Assembly: GCF_029868325.1 (NCBI RefSeq)
Contig: NZ_JARWNW010000251.1
Location: forward strand, 18,524-82,523
From: Nocardia carnea
GTDB taxonomy: Bacteria; Actinomycetota; Actinomycetes; Mycobacteriales; Mycobacteriaceae
Length of the DNA: 64,000 nt
Direction: 5' to 3'
Shown: piece after piece, positions 16,925 through 27,118 of the stretch
How positions within the stretch are numbered: the stretch's first letter is position 1
Layout: each line of letters begins with the position of its first letter
Notes under the pieces: generated by a model
Seen by the model: the letters and a program-made list of their open reading frames with translations, nothing else
Database searches by the model: none
What the model was told of the DNA's origin: nothing
Position numbers and translations under genes: made by a program

Positions 16925-18154
16925 CTATCCCTCGGCGGACTTCTTCGCCGACCTGGTCAGCAGGTAACTACCGATCCCCAGCACCACCGCACCGACCACC
17001 AGAATCGCCCCGGACGCCCCCGCCGACTCCCCCGTCCAATCCACAACCGCCTCCACAGCCGCCATCGTCAGCGCGGCCGCACCGCCGAGACTCAGCACCC
17101 AGGAACGATCGGTGGCATAGAGAGCGAAACACACCACCGCGACCACGGTCGTGAGTACATACGCCGGCCACATCCGATCGGATATATCGACGGTCTGGGC
17201 CCCGGCCACCGCCAGCACCACCCCGGCCACATAACCGGCCCACCGCTCGAGAACGGCACCCAACCGGGTCACGCCGAGCCAGCCGAAACCGAGCACGAGC
17301 AGTCCCGGACCGGTCAGGTCGTCGAGCCCCAGCACCTCGTCCAGCAAGCCCGATACCGAGGCGGCGCTGAACCCCGCGCACAGCAGTAACCCGAGCAACG
17401 AGGGCAACGCGGCATACCCGGCGACGGCGGCGAGCAGCCCCGCCACGGCGGCATACACCCAGGTGAGGTCGGTGGTGTCGTTCCCGTCGTCCAGAATGGC
17501 CCCGGCCGCGGCCGCAATACTCACCGCCGCCAGCGCGAAGAACACCGCCGCGAGCCGCGTACGAGCGGTATGACCGGTGGAGGCAGGCCGGCGCCACGCC
17601 GGCCGGAAGAGCATCGACCACCCGCCCGCGGTCGCCACACCGGCCACCGTCACACCCACCGCGACCAGCACGAACAAAACGAACCGGCCCAGCTTCGCCA
17701 TATCGTCCCAGGACTCGGCCAGGACCAGCACCACACCACTCAGCAGCAATCCGGCACCCGCATAGGCCGCGATCTCGGCGAGCAACCGCGCCGGTGTGGG
17801 CCGCGGCTCCGGCTTTGCCAGCGCCGTCACCACCGCCCCCAACTGGGTTTCGTCCAGAACGCCCCGGCGTACCAGGTCGGCCAGGGCCGCGGGGGCACGT
17901 TCGGATACCGGACCTGCCGCCACCGCGACGCCGGCATCTGCGATCGGGTCGCCGCTGCCGCCACCATCGGGTGTCATTCCGCTATCCATTCCAGACTTCG
18001 ATCGCCCACGACCGGAATCGGTGCCAGCGGATACGGTCGGCGGATTCTTGCGTCGCACGCCGACCAGACGCCGGAGACCACCGAAACCTGCAGGGCGCGA
18101 CTCACCCCGGCCACCCTGTTGCGACGCTTCCGGCGCCGAATCCTGTTCGGCCAC
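16925..18154 (-). CDS. DUF2157-like polytopic membrane protein
   Basis: 409 residues. The first 70 are disordered and charged. Residues 80-120 form a soluble helical part (LADLVRRGVLDETQLGAVV), followed by RLLAEIAAYAGAGLLLSGVV and LVLAESWDDMAKLGR, the pattern of DUF2157 proteins. About ten more hydrophobic helices follow to the C-terminus. Function is unknown. It is transcribed divergently from the amidohydrolase gene across 122 bases. Confidence 0.75.
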   Translation of the reverse strand: MAEQDSAPEASQQGGRGESRPAGFGGLRRLVGVRRKNPPTVSAGTDSGRGRSKSGMDSGMTPDGGGSGDPIADAGVAVAAGPVSERAPAALADLVRRGVLDETQLGAVVTALAKPEPRPTPARLLAEIAAYAGAGLLLSGVVLVLAESWDDMAKLGRFVLFVLVAVGVTVAGVATAGGWSMLFRPAWRRPASTGHTARTRLAAVFFALAAVSIAAAAGAILDDGNDTTDLTWVYAAVAGLLAAVAGYAALPSLLGLLLCAGFSAASVSGLLDEVLGLDDLTGPGLLVLGFGWLGVTRLGAVLERWAGYVAGVVLAVAGAQTVDISDRMWPAYVLTTVVAVVCFALYATDRSWVLSLGGAAALTMAAVEAVVDWTGESAGASGAILVVGAVVLGIGSYLLTRSAKKSAEG

Positions 18155-18276
18155 AGCACCCAGTATGCCGCCCCGAACGCCGACTTTCGCGGCGCGAGAT
18201 CAAACCCGCCCACCGGCGCTGGTCACGCGCTACGCTCGGGCCCGCGAACCGACGATCATCGCAGGAAGGCAGCGCT

Positions 18277-19335
18277 GTGGACATCGGCGATATCCGGATC
18301 ATCGACGCGCATATCCACCAGTGGGACCCGTTCGGCAATCCGCGCGAGTTCAGTCGTACGGCCAAACTGCTGCGCACCCTCCCGCTGCCCCTCGGGCTCG
18401 CCGTGCGGCTGGCGCCGCGGCGGGACCGGGAGTTCATCGGGGAGCCGTCGGCGTATCTGGGTCCGTATCTGCCCGCCGACTACCGCACCGACGCCGGTGC
18501 GGTACCGGTCGAGTCGGTGGTGCATATCGAGGTCGAGTGGGCCGGGCCGAAGGCCGAGGAAACCCGCTGGGTCACCGCCTTGCCGTTCGGTGTGGACACC
18601 CCCGCACTCGCGGCGGTCAGCGGGGGTGGTTCCCCGGCCGATCCGGGTTTCGCCGAACTCCTCGAAGCCCACCTGTCGGCTTCGCCACTGGTACGTGGTA
18701 TCCGCAGTGGGGTCGCCCACCACCCGGATACCGGAATCCGTAGTTTCGCCGACGGACCGAACACCTTGCGCAGCCCGGCATTCCTCGACGGTTTCGCCGC
18801 CCTCGCCGAACGCGATCTGGCCTTCGAGGCCTGGGTGTACTCGCATCAGATCCCGGCGGTGACCGCGCTCGCCCAGCGCTATCCGGAAGCCACGATCATC
18901 CTGAACCACCTGGGCACGCCCGCCGGGATCTTCGGCCCGGTGGGCAAACACACCGGCCGCGATACCGATGCGCGCACCGGAATACTCGAACGGTGGCGCA
19001 CCGCTATCGCCGACCTGGCCGAATCCCCGAATGTGGTGGCGAAGGTCAGCGGCCTGATGATGCCGATTCTCGGGCATCCGGTACCGCGCGCGGGCACCCC
19101 GACGCCGGTCGCCGAACTCACCGACCGCATCGGCCCGCTGCTGCGGCACGCCGCCGGCACCTTCGGCGCCGACCGCCTCATCTGGGGATCAAACTTCCCG
19201 GTCGACCGCCCGATCACCTCGATCACCAACAGCGCGGAAGCAGTGGCGACCGTCCTGGCCGATCACCTCGGTGATTCCGCAGCGCTGGAGAAAGTCTTCC
19301 GCACGAACGCCCAGCGCGTCTACCGGCTGGACTGA
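18277..19335 (+). CDS. Amidohydrolase-family TIM-barrel hydrolase
   Basis: 352 residues from GTG 18277, chosen because GGAAGG lies eight bases upstream and because the metal motif DAHIHQWDP falls at residues 10-18, as in amidohydrolase-2 lactonases and decarboxylases. Further metal or active-site residues are likely at EAWVYSHQ, ILNHLGTP and WGSNFPVDRP near the end. Related enzymes hydrolyse lactones or decarboxylate aromatic acids; the substrate is not indicated by neighbours. Confidence 0.82.
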   Translation: MDIGDIRIIDAHIHQWDPFGNPREFSRTAKLLRTLPLPLGLAVRLAPRRDREFIGEPSAYLGPYLPADYRTDAGAVPVESVVHIEVEWAGPKAEETRWVTALPFGVDTPALAAVSGGGSPADPGFAELLEAHLSASPLVRGIRSGVAHHPDTGIRSFADGPNTLRSPAFLDGFAALAERDLAFEAWVYSHQIPAVTALAQRYPEATIILNHLGTPAGIFGPVGKHTGRDTDARTGILERWRTAIADLAESPNVVAKVSGLMMPILGHPVPRAGTPTPVAELTDRIGPLLRHAAGTFGADRLIWGSNFPVDRPITSITNSAEAVATVLADHLGDSAALEKVFRTNAQRVYRLD

Positions 19336-19413
19336 GGCGATTCGGTCGCGCTGCATGATGATCGTGATCGGCGTGGGCTCGGCTTTCGATGCCCACCGAT
19401 ACGGGCGTGGGCG

Positions 19414-20178
19414 CTACCTCCCGGTCATCGACGCGTACATCGTGACCAAAGCACGGTTGCCGGCGGCCGCAGTGGTTTCGTCGGCGCAGAGCATACGCAG
19501 CGCGCGCCGCAGCAGAGCCGGATCGAGCTCGTCCAGCGCCGGTCCGCCGCGGGGGGAGGGCAGCTCGGGTAGTTCGAGGGCGTTGCCGTAGGGATCGGTG
19601 GTTTCGTCCACCTGCTCGGTGGCCGTTTCGACTCCGCCGATCAGTCGGTCGATACTCAGCCCGCGTACGGCGAGCAGATCGCGGGGATGGTCGTCCAGCC
19701 GTTCGGCCAGCAGGCAGACGACCGCGATCGCATGTTTGCACGGCCAGCCCGGGTCCGGGCAGCTACAGCCGAAGTCGATATCGGCGGCGGTTTCCGGCAC
19801 CAGATGCGGGGCGAGTTCGCGGGGCAGGTCGCCGGACACTATCCGCGCCAGCATCCCCGGCGCGGACCGGATCACCTCCACCACCAGTTCCACTTCCTCC
19901 GGCCGCAACCGGCGGATCTCGCAGGTGGTGGTGAACGGGCGCGGCTGGCTGCCCTGTACCTCGGCGGTGACGAGCCCCGGTTCGATGCGGTAACTCACCA
20001 CCTGACCCGCCCGCGCATAGGTGCGCCCGCGCGCGAGCCGGCCGGGGTCGGCGAGCCGTTCCATCACCTCGAGCAGCGCCTTGCCCCAGAAGTTGCGGGC
20101 GAATCCGCCGCGGCGGTTGCGGGTCGATGCCCCGCCGGATACCGGCCGGCGTTTCCCGTATTCGGCGAAATCGGCCAC
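19414..20178 (-). CDS. SWIM zinc-finger protein partnered with SNF2 helicase
   Basis: 254 residues from GTG 20178, which shares one base with the helicase stop (TAGTG). The SWIM motif CSCPDPGWPCKH lies at about residues 133-146. The N-terminal half has FWGKALLEVMERL and GRTYARAGQV, typical of this family. SWIM proteins encoded right after an SNF2-type ATPase are a recurrent actinobacterial pair, thought to act on DNA or nucleoprotein; the precise job is unknown. Tight coupling suggests the two form a complex. Confidence 0.85.
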   Translation of the reverse strand: MADFAEYGKRRPVSGGASTRNRRGGFARNFWGKALLEVMERLADPGRLARGRTYARAGQVVSYRIEPGLVTAEVQGSQPRPFTTTCEIRRLRPEEVELVVEVIRSAPGMLARIVSGDLPRELAPHLVPETAADIDFGCSCPDPGWPCKHAIAVVCLLAERLDDHPRDLLAVRGLSIDRLIGGVETATEQVDETTDPYGNALELPELPSPRGGPALDELDPALLRRALRMLCADETTAAAGNRALVTMYASMTGR

Positions 20179-22982
20179 TACTCTCCCACCGCCTCGGCGC
20201 CCAGGCTGAACAAGCGGGCCAGATCGTCGTCGCCGAGTTCGGTGATCCAGTTCTCCCCCACTCCGATCGCGAGATCGGCGAGTTCGCGTTTCCCGGTGAT
20301 CATTTCGTCGATCCGCTCCTCGATCGTGTCGACGCAGACCAGTTTCCGCACCTGCACCGCGCGCTGCTGCCCGATCCGGAAGGCGCGGTCGGTGGCCTGG
20401 TTCTCCACGGCAGGATTCCACCAGCGGTCCAGATGCACCACATGATTCGCGGCGGTCAGGTTCAGCCCTGTTCCGCCGGCCTTTAGCGAAAGCAGCATGA
20501 GCGGCGGTCCGTCCGCCCGCTGGAATGCCTCCACCATGCCGTCGCGGCGCTTCTTGGCTACCCCGCCGTGCAGGAACGGAATCGGGCTGCCGAAACGCTC
20601 GGTGAGATACGGGGCGATGAGCTCCCCGAACTCCCGGAACTGGGTGAACAGCAGCGCCTTCTCCCCTTCCGCGAGCACGGCGTCGAGCACATCCTCGACC
20701 AGCGCCAGCTTCCCGGAGCGATGCGCGCCCCGGCGCAGCACGGCGGAGGAATCCCCGAGGAAATGAGCCGGATGGTTGCACACCTGCTTCAACTTGGTGA
20801 GCGCACCGAGTACGGCTCCCTTGCGGGCCATTCCCTTGGCGTCACGCAGTTTTTCGAGCATATCCTCGACAACGGCCTGATACAGCGCCGCCTGTTCGAC
20901 GGTGAGATTGGCCCGCACGGTCATCTCGAATTTCTCGGGAAGATCATCGATCACGGCCGGATCGGTTTTCACACGGCGCAGCAGGAACGGCGAGGTTACC
21001 GCGCGCAGCCGGGTGACGGCGCTCTGATCGTTCTCCCGTTCGATCGGCACGGCGAAACGGGCACGGAAAGTCTGCGGGCTGCCCAGTAACTTCGGTACCG
21101 CGAAATCGAAGAGGGAGCGTAGTTCCTCCAGCCGGTTCTCCACCGGGGTGCCGGTGAGCGCGAGCCGATGCCGGGCCGGTAACGCCCGCGCCGCCCGCGC
21201 CTGCCGGGTGGCGGCGTTCTTGATGTGCTGCGCCTCGTCGAGAACCACCCGCTCCCACTGCTGCCGCGACAGATCGGCGATATCGCGGGCGAGCAACGCG
21301 TAGGTGGTGATCACCAGATCGGCCCCGGCCACGGCTGTATCCAGATCGCCGCCCTGGGCGCGGCCGGGCCCGTGGTGCACCAGAACCTGCAGATCCGGGG
21401 CGAACCGCGCGGCTTCCCGCTGCCAGTTGCCCACCACCGACATCGGGCACACCAGCACCGTCGGCCGCGGAGTGGTGACGCCTTCGCGTTCGTGTAGCAG
21501 CAGCGCGAGGACCTGGATCGTCTTCCCGAGACCCATATCGTCGGCGAGGATCGCCCCGCAGTTCAACCGGTTCATCGTGGCCAGCCACGCCAGCCCCCGC
21601 TCCTGGTACGGGCGGAGCTGCGCCTTCAGCCGGGCCGGTGCGGCCACCGGTTCCTGCGCGCGGCCGGAGTCGAAAAGGGCTGCCGGCCACCCCTCGGCGG
21701 TGACCTCGGTGAGCGGTACCCGCCCGGCCTGGTTCGCCGCGATCTCACCGAGAAGATCGGCGAGAGTGATCTCGTTGTCGCCGGTGTGCAGCGCGACGAA
21801 TTTCGCGGCGGCGGCGAGGGCACCGTGATCGGCCTGCACCCATTCCCCGCGTAACCGCACCAGATCCGATTGCACCGAGATCAGCTGCCGCATCTCGGGC
21901 TCGGACAGCACGGTATCGCCGAGTGCCAGCTCCCAGCGGTAGGACACCAGCCCGTCCAGGCCGACCGTGCTCTGGGCGGCGGGCACCGCGGCGCCGCTCA
22001 CCCGTAGCCGCAGGGTCGGTTCGGTGATATTCCAGGCTCGCGGCAGCAGCAGCGGGATCCCCGCGGCCGACAACGCCTGTGCGCCGTGCGCCACCAGATC
22101 GGCCACCACTTCCGTCGGCAGAAGCAGGTCGAGGCTGTGCGAATCGGCCGGGACATCGCGGAGCCGCGGATAGGCGCGCTGCGCTTTCCCCAGCCATTCC
22201 AGGCCGGTCCGTACTTCGTCCGCGATTCCCGGCACCGGAATCGGCCGCGGCGCCGCGCCGTCGGCACGCAGGCAGACCTCCAGCCGCCACAACGCGGAAT
22301 CCCCGGGCATTTCGGCGAATTCGCCGTCCGGCTCGCGCAATCGCAACACCAGCTCCGGTTCGCCGGACGATAGCGTCTCCCGCCAGTGCCGCAGCACTTC
22401 GGCCACCTGGTAGCTGCCCGACTCCACCGGAACGTCCGCCGACAATGCGTGGGCCAGCGGATGTGGATGGGCATCCGCGGCGAGCAGTTCGCGCACCATC
22501 GGATCGGTGAGCTCGGTGACCATATCGTCGAGCACATCGGCCGGCTCACCCGCGACGCGCAGCGCCGGCGGTGCCAGCGCCGCGAGTTCGGCCAGCCAGG
22601 CACGCTGACCTGGTCCGCCGACCGGCCGCCAGCGCGCCCACCACTGGCCGTCCTCGCGCCGCAATTCCGGCACCACCGCGCCCGCGCGTATCCACCTTTC
22701 CAATCCGAGTGCGAGGTGCGCGAGGAACCGCAGATCACCGGCCACGGCCGCGGCCGGCAACCGCTGCCGTAAGGCGGCGGCCGCGGCGGCGGGCACGAGC
22801 GCGTGAGCCCGGACGGTTTCCCGCCGGGCACCGGCCTCGTCCACCAGGAGCACTTCGGCGCGGTGCCGGAACCGCGACTCCGCCAGTACCGAGCCGAGCA
22901 GGCCCCCGACCGCCTCGCCCTCCTCACCCGGGGCACGCCACAGCAGTAGCCCGGCTCCGGGCGACCACAGTCCGTGCAGCAT
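20178..22982 (-). CDS. SNF2/HepA-family DNA translocase
   Basis: 934 residues. The first 430 are a family-specific N-terminal region (DUF3670-like). The ATPase core follows: DDMGLGKTIQ near residue 480, VVLDEAQHIKN near 580, and LTGTPVENRLEEL. The second lobe has LFTQFREFGE, SLKAGGTGLNLTAA and NQATDRAFRIGQQRAVQV. Such enzymes move along double-stranded DNA and displace bound proteins. The SWIM gene directly downstream is its likely partner. Confidence 0.92.
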   Translation of the reverse strand: MLHGLWSPGAGLLLWRAPGEEGEAVGGLLGSVLAESRFRHRAEVLLVDEAGARRETVRAHALVPAAAAAALRQRLPAAAVAGDLRFLAHLALGLERWIRAGAVVPELRREDGQWWARWRPVGGPGQRAWLAELAALAPPALRVAGEPADVLDDMVTELTDPMVRELLAADAHPHPLAHALSADVPVESGSYQVAEVLRHWRETLSSGEPELVLRLREPDGEFAEMPGDSALWRLEVCLRADGAAPRPIPVPGIADEVRTGLEWLGKAQRAYPRLRDVPADSHSLDLLLPTEVVADLVAHGAQALSAAGIPLLLPRAWNITEPTLRLRVSGAAVPAAQSTVGLDGLVSYRWELALGDTVLSEPEMRQLISVQSDLVRLRGEWVQADHGALAAAAKFVALHTGDNEITLADLLGEIAANQAGRVPLTEVTAEGWPAALFDSGRAQEPVAAPARLKAQLRPYQERGLAWLATMNRLNCGAILADDMGLGKTIQVLALLLHEREGVTTPRPTVLVCPMSVVGNWQREAARFAPDLQVLVHHGPGRAQGGDLDTAVAGADLVITTYALLARDIADLSRQQWERVVLDEAQHIKNAATRQARAARALPARHRLALTGTPVENRLEELRSLFDFAVPKLLGSPQTFRARFAVPIERENDQSAVTRLRAVTSPFLLRRVKTDPAVIDDLPEKFEMTVRANLTVEQAALYQAVVEDMLEKLRDAKGMARKGAVLGALTKLKQVCNHPAHFLGDSSAVLRRGAHRSGKLALVEDVLDAVLAEGEKALLFTQFREFGELIAPYLTERFGSPIPFLHGGVAKKRRDGMVEAFQRADGPPLMLLSLKAGGTGLNLTAANHVVHLDRWWNPAVENQATDRAFRIGQQRAVQVRKLVCVDTIEERIDEMITGKRELADLAIGVGENWITELGDDDLARLFSLGAEAVGE

Positions 22983-23268
22983 GGCCCCATCAAATCAGCC
23001 CGGTCCGACACGCCGTGAACCGTCCCCGCCCACTCCCGTCCGGACCCCGCTCCGGCGCGCCGGGCCATTTCTGGATTTATCCCCCATATCGGCACATACT
23101 GGGAAATATCCGCTGGTCACCGCTGTTATCCGCCATCCACGCCCGCCGGGCGGAGCCCGCACCGGGCGAGCTGTCCGGCAGCGGCATGCGGCAGGCGGCG
23201 CACACCGGCCCCGGAACAGCGGTCCCCACAGCACACAGCGGCGTCATCGAACAGCGGAGGGCAGCAGT

Positions 23269-23631
23269 ATGACAATTCTGCTCCAGGTTCTCGAGCAGAG
23301 CTACACGCCGACCACACCCTGGGAGCGGCGGAAGTTCACCTTCGTGGATGCCGGCAAGATCGTCGGTATGCGGCTGGACGGCCAGTGCGGTGTCTGGCTG
23401 GATCTGTCCCGGCCCGGCGAATCGCAGCGGCTCGCCCACACCGATCGGCCCGAGGATGCCATCACGTTCCTGCTCACGGCCTTCGCCAAGATCGCCGAAT
23501 GTCTCGACAGCGGCGGTTCCTGGGTGATCGGCCACGACGGGGCGCATATCGAATCCCTGGTCGCTACGCGTTTCCCACCGCGTAGCAGCGGGGTCGACAA
23601 CGACGAGCTGCTGGCCCGCGCCTGGCTGTGA
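23269..23631 (+). CDS. Small conserved-looking protein of unknown function
   Basis: 120 residues from ATG 23269, with GGAGGG eight bases upstream. Compositionally it is a normal folded protein: strands around RKFTFVDAGKIVGMRLDG, an aromatic GVWLDLSRPGE, and helix AITFLLTAFAKIAECLDSGG. No known motif is recognised. It lies between the divergent helicase gene and a secreted HNH nuclease and is probably co-transcribed with the latter, whose start is 48 bases on. Confidence 0.7.
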   Translation: MTILLQVLEQSYTPTTPWERRKFTFVDAGKIVGMRLDGQCGVWLDLSRPGESQRLAHTDRPEDAITFLLTAFAKIAECLDSGGSWVIGHDGAHIESLVATRFPPRSSGVDNDELLARAWL

Positions 23632-23679
23632 TCCACCGGGCGCCGGAACCTGTCGGCGCCCTCGGGTATACCGGTAACC

Positions 23680-24390
23680 GTGATGACACGGGGGAAGATT
23701 CACACGGTTTCCGCACTGCTCACCGCCTGCTTGGTCGGCCTGCTCGCCGCCTGCGCGGTCCCGCCGGGCCTGCGGCCCGCACCCGGTAGCCCCGGGCGCG
23801 CTCAACTCGAACAACTCCTCGCCGCGGTCCGGGTGGTTCCCGAACGCCCGCACACCGGCGGCTACGAGCGTGATTGCGGGTCCGGGCAGGGGTGCGTTTT
23901 CGGGCCGGCCTGGTCCGATGATCACGACGGCCCGGGCGGCCACGACGGCTGCGATACCCGCAACAATGTCCTCGCCCGGCAGCTGGTGGAAGTCGCGTTC
24001 CGCCCGGGCACCGGGGGCTGCGTCGTCCAGTCCGGCATCCTGGCCGATCCGTATACCGGCAATCGGATGGTGTTCAGCAAAGAAAACGCCCAGCAGCTGC
24101 CCGTGGACCATATCTATCCGCTGGCCGCCGCCTGGGATATGGGAGCCGCCACCTGGTCACCGGCGCAGCGCATCCGCTTCGCGAACGATATCGAGTACAA
24201 CCTGCAGGCCACCGACCGCGCGACCAATACCGATAAAAGCGACAGCACACCCGCCGAGTGGTTACCACCGTCGCGTCCGGGACACTGCTACTACGCGGGC
24301 CGGTACCTCACGGTCGCCGTGCGGTACCAGCTCCCGGTCACCGGCGCGGACCATGCGGTATTGCGCGATATCACGGCGCGGTGCGACTGA
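23680..24390 (+). CDS. Secreted HNH-family nuclease lipoprotein
   Basis: 236 residues from GTG 23680 (ATG 23683 is the alternative). A lipoprotein signal ends LVGLLAAC. The nuclease core is VDHIYPLAAAWDMG near residue 142, followed by FANDIEYNLQATDRATNTDK and the distal SDSTPAEWLPP, the order of the GmrSD C-terminal / DUF1524-like HNH group. The first His-containing strand and the Asn of the finger are both present, so it should be active. Three Cys pairs (DCG, CVFG, GCD, GCVV) suggest disulfides, fitting an extracellular enzyme. Confidence 0.82.
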   Translation: MMTRGKIHTVSALLTACLVGLLAACAVPPGLRPAPGSPGRAQLEQLLAAVRVVPERPHTGGYERDCGSGQGCVFGPAWSDDHDGPGGHDGCDTRNNVLARQLVEVAFRPGTGGCVVQSGILADPYTGNRMVFSKENAQQLPVDHIYPLAAAWDMGAATWSPAQRIRFANDIEYNLQATDRATNTDKSDSTPAEWLPPSRPGHCYYAGRYLTVAVRYQLPVTGADHAVLRDITARCD

Positions 24391-24579
24391 TATGCACGAC
24401 ACCGAGACGCGCGCCGCCCCGGACGCCGTGGGTCGCGAGCCGGCCGTGCGCCCGGCTACCGCGGGGCGGCGGGGATCGGCGCCTCGAACCCGCCGTGCGT
24501 CAAGGCCGGCGTCCGGCCATATCGGCGAGCAGGCTACCGGCAACCGAGCGCATCCACACCGCGCTGGACCAACGCCGGA

Positions 24580-25395
24580 TCAGGCACCCGTCGCCACAGG
24601 CCGTTTCGAATCGTGCGCCCACTGCGACCACGACCCCGGATACAGGGCGGCCTCCACACCCACCACCGCGAGTGCCGCGATCGCATGCGCGGCAGTGATG
24701 CCCGAACCGCAGTACACCGCGACCGGTTCACCGCCGAGGTCGTGGTATCGGCGGCGCAGCAGTTCCGCCGGCAGGAAACAGCCGTCCTCATCGAGATTCT
24801 CGCTGGTCGGAGCGCTGATTGCACCGGGGATATGCCCCGCCCGGGGATCGACGGGTTCCTGTTCCCCGCGATACCGTTCGGCGGCCCGGGCATCGATCAG
24901 CACACCTTCCCAGCGGGCGGCGGCGTCGGCATCGATCACCGGCAGCCGGCCGGGGTCGAGTTCGATATCGCCGAGTTCGGGATCCGGTTCCACGCCGGTC
25001 GCCAGGTCGCCGCCGCTGCGCAGCCATGCGGGCAGCCCGCCGTCGAGGATGCGCACATCGGTGATCCCGGCCCAGCGCAACAGCCACCACGCCCGCGCGG
25101 CCGACATACCGCCGAGGGCGTCGTAGACAACGACCGGATCCCCCGCGCACAGGCCCCAGCTGCGGGCGCATTTCTGGAGCTGCTCCGGGTCCGGCAGCGG
25201 ATGCCGGCCCTGGGCCGGGGTGGGTAATGCGGCGAGTTCGGTGTCGAGGTCGACGAACACCGCGCCCGGGATATGGCCGTTCTGGTACTGCTGAGGCCCC
25301 TCCGGGTCACCCAGCTGCCAGCGGACGTCCAGCAGGCGCAGGTTTTCTTCCGTTGATTCCCGGAGTTCTTCAGCCGAGATCAGTACCGCGTTCAC
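24580..25395 (-). CDS. Thiosulfate/3-mercaptopyruvate sulfurtransferase (tandem rhodanese)
   Basis: 271 residues from GTG 25395, preceded by GAGGAG. Two rhodanese domains are present: the inactive first one with LLDVRWQLGD and GHIPGAVFVDLD, the second with LIDARAAERYRGE and the catalytic cysteine near residue 227 in VYCGSGIT. It contrasts with the rhodanese at 62.6 kb, which lacks this cysteine. It is isolated and convergent with the HNH nuclease gene. Confidence 0.9.
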   Translation of the reverse strand: MNAVLISAEELRESTEENLRLLDVRWQLGDPEGPQQYQNGHIPGAVFVDLDTELAALPTPAQGRHPLPDPEQLQKCARSWGLCAGDPVVVYDALGGMSAARAWWLLRWAGITDVRILDGGLPAWLRSGGDLATGVEPDPELGDIELDPGRLPVIDADAAARWEGVLIDARAAERYRGEQEPVDPRAGHIPGAISAPTSENLDEDGCFLPAELLRRRYHDLGGEPVAVYCGSGITAAHAIAALAVVGVEAALYPGSWSQWAHDSKRPVATGA

Positions 25396-25499
25396 CGCAG
25401 CTCCTCGTCCAAGAGTCTGGAACAGTTTTTTCACCGTACGCGCGCGTGCTCTGCCGCGTCCATGCGGCCACCGCAGAGTTCACCTATCTGCGGGCCTGC

Positions 25500-27089
25500 T
25501 CAGATCCGGGCGAGCAGGGTCAGCGGATCTTCCAGCGCACCGGCGACCGTGGCCAGGAACCGGGCCGCCAGTTCACCGTCGATCATGCGGTGGTCGAAGC
25601 TCAGCGTCAGCGTGACCACCGACCGCACGGCCAGCTCGCCGCGGAACACCCACGGTCGCGAGTTCACCGCACCGACGCACAGAATCGCCGCCTCACCCGG
25701 GTTGACCAGCGGCGTCCCCGATTCGACCCCGAAAACGCCGACGTTGGAGATCGTGAACGTCCCGCCCCGCAGCTCGGACAGCCCGGCCCGGCCGTCGCGG
25801 GCGGTCTGCGCCAGCCAGCCGATCTCCCGGCACAGTTCCCGCAGGCTCAGCGTCTGTGCGTCCTTGATGTTGGGTACGAGCAGTCCGCGCTCGGTGGCCA
25901 CCGCGATACCCAGGTTGACGAAATACCTGGTGACGATCTCCGAATTCGCCTCGTCCCAGTAGGTGTTGATCCCGGGATATTCGGCCAGCGCGGCAAGAAC
26001 CGATTTCGCGACCAAGGCGAGCGGCGTGGGGGTCAGCCCCTCGAATGTCTTGGTGGCGCGCAGATGATCCAGCAGTTCCAGCGACGCCGTGATATCGACC
26101 GTGCTGGAGGTGGACGCCTGCGGGATCGTGCGGGCGCTGGCGACCATGGCGGCCGCGGTCCGTTTCCGGATTCCGGAGATCGGCGTGCGCTCCTCCCGGA
26201 CCGATCCGTCGGCCCGCTGCCCGATCCGCGCGACCTCCTCGGCGGCGTGCTCGCGCGGTGCGGGTTCCGATACCGGCACCGCACCGCGAACATCGGCGAC
26301 GGTGACCGCGCCTTCCGGCCCGGATCCGGCCACGTACCAGAGGTCGATCCCCAACTCCCGCGCCAGCTTTCGCGCACCGGGGGTGGCGGAGACCCGCCCG
26401 CCGCCGACCCCCGAGCCCAGGGTGTCCCCGCCGTGTGGTGCACCGGGCGGCGCCGCCCCGCCGCGGTCCCCAGCTGCCGCATCGGGCCGAGTACCCCGTG
26501 CGGTCTCGGCCGGCGAACGAGCACCCGCATCAGCACGGGTGCCGCCAAAGGCCTCCGTATGCTCCGCGCCCACCGGGGCCGACGTTTCCTCGGCGGCACC
26601 GGCTCCTTGCACAGGCGCTGCGGCCGTCTCGTCCGCCACCCCCGCATCCGCGCCGATGACACCCCCCTCGTAGTCGACCCCGGCGGTCGTCGTTTCCGCA
26701 GGTGGAGCGGATGCCGCGGCACGCATGCGGCGCCGGCGCGACGGCTGATTCTCCGTCTCCGGCCCATAGCCCACCAACACCGACGTGCGACCGTTGCCCT
26801 CCGGTGCGGGCGTGCTGCTACGGATCCGCAGCAGCGGCGCCCCGACCTCGATCGTCGACCCGGGTTCGGCGAGCAGTTCCACCACGGTGCCCGCGAACGG
26901 CGAGGGCAGCGCGACCACCGCCTTCGCGGTTTCCACCTCGGCGATGGTCTGGTTCAACTCGACCTCGTCGCCCACCGCGACGGTCCAGTTCTGCAGTTCG
27001 GCGTCGGTGAGCCCCTCGCCTAGGTCGGGCAGCCGGAACTCCAGGATCTCGCCCGATTCGGCGGTAGCGGCATCGTCCACGGTGGGCAC
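25500..27089 (-). CDS. bkdC: Branched-chain alpha-keto acid dehydrogenase E2 (lipoyl acyltransferase)
   Basis: 529 residues from GTG 27089. The lipoyl domain is at about 15-90, with the modified lysine K56 in EVETAKAVV. A long Ala/Pro/Gly-rich linker follows, then the E3/E1-binding domain (ATPGARKLARELGIDLWYVA), and the acyltransferase domain ends with the active-site LSFDHRMIDG (H500, D504). It is third in the operon after the E1 subunits. The 26-base gap to E1 beta indicates one transcript. Confidence 0.93.
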   Translation of the reverse strand: MPTVDDAATAESGEILEFRLPDLGEGLTDAELQNWTVAVGDEVELNQTIAEVETAKAVVALPSPFAGTVVELLAEPGSTIEVGAPLLRIRSSTPAPEGNGRTSVLVGYGPETENQPSRRRRMRAAASAPPAETTTAGVDYEGGVIGADAGVADETAAAPVQGAGAAEETSAPVGAEHTEAFGGTRADAGARSPAETARGTRPDAAAGDRGGAAPPGAPHGGDTLGSGVGGGRVSATPGARKLARELGIDLWYVAGSGPEGAVTVADVRGAVPVSEPAPREHAAEEVARIGQRADGSVREERTPISGIRKRTAAAMVASARTIPQASTSSTVDITASLELLDHLRATKTFEGLTPTPLALVAKSVLAALAEYPGINTYWDEANSEIVTRYFVNLGIAVATERGLLVPNIKDAQTLSLRELCREIGWLAQTARDGRAGLSELRGGTFTISNVGVFGVESGTPLVNPGEAAILCVGAVNSRPWVFRGELAVRSVVTLTLSFDHRMIDGELAARFLATVAGALEDPLTLLARI

Positions 27090-27118
27090 CTCCGGCTGGC
27101 GTCAGGGTGGCGGGGCAC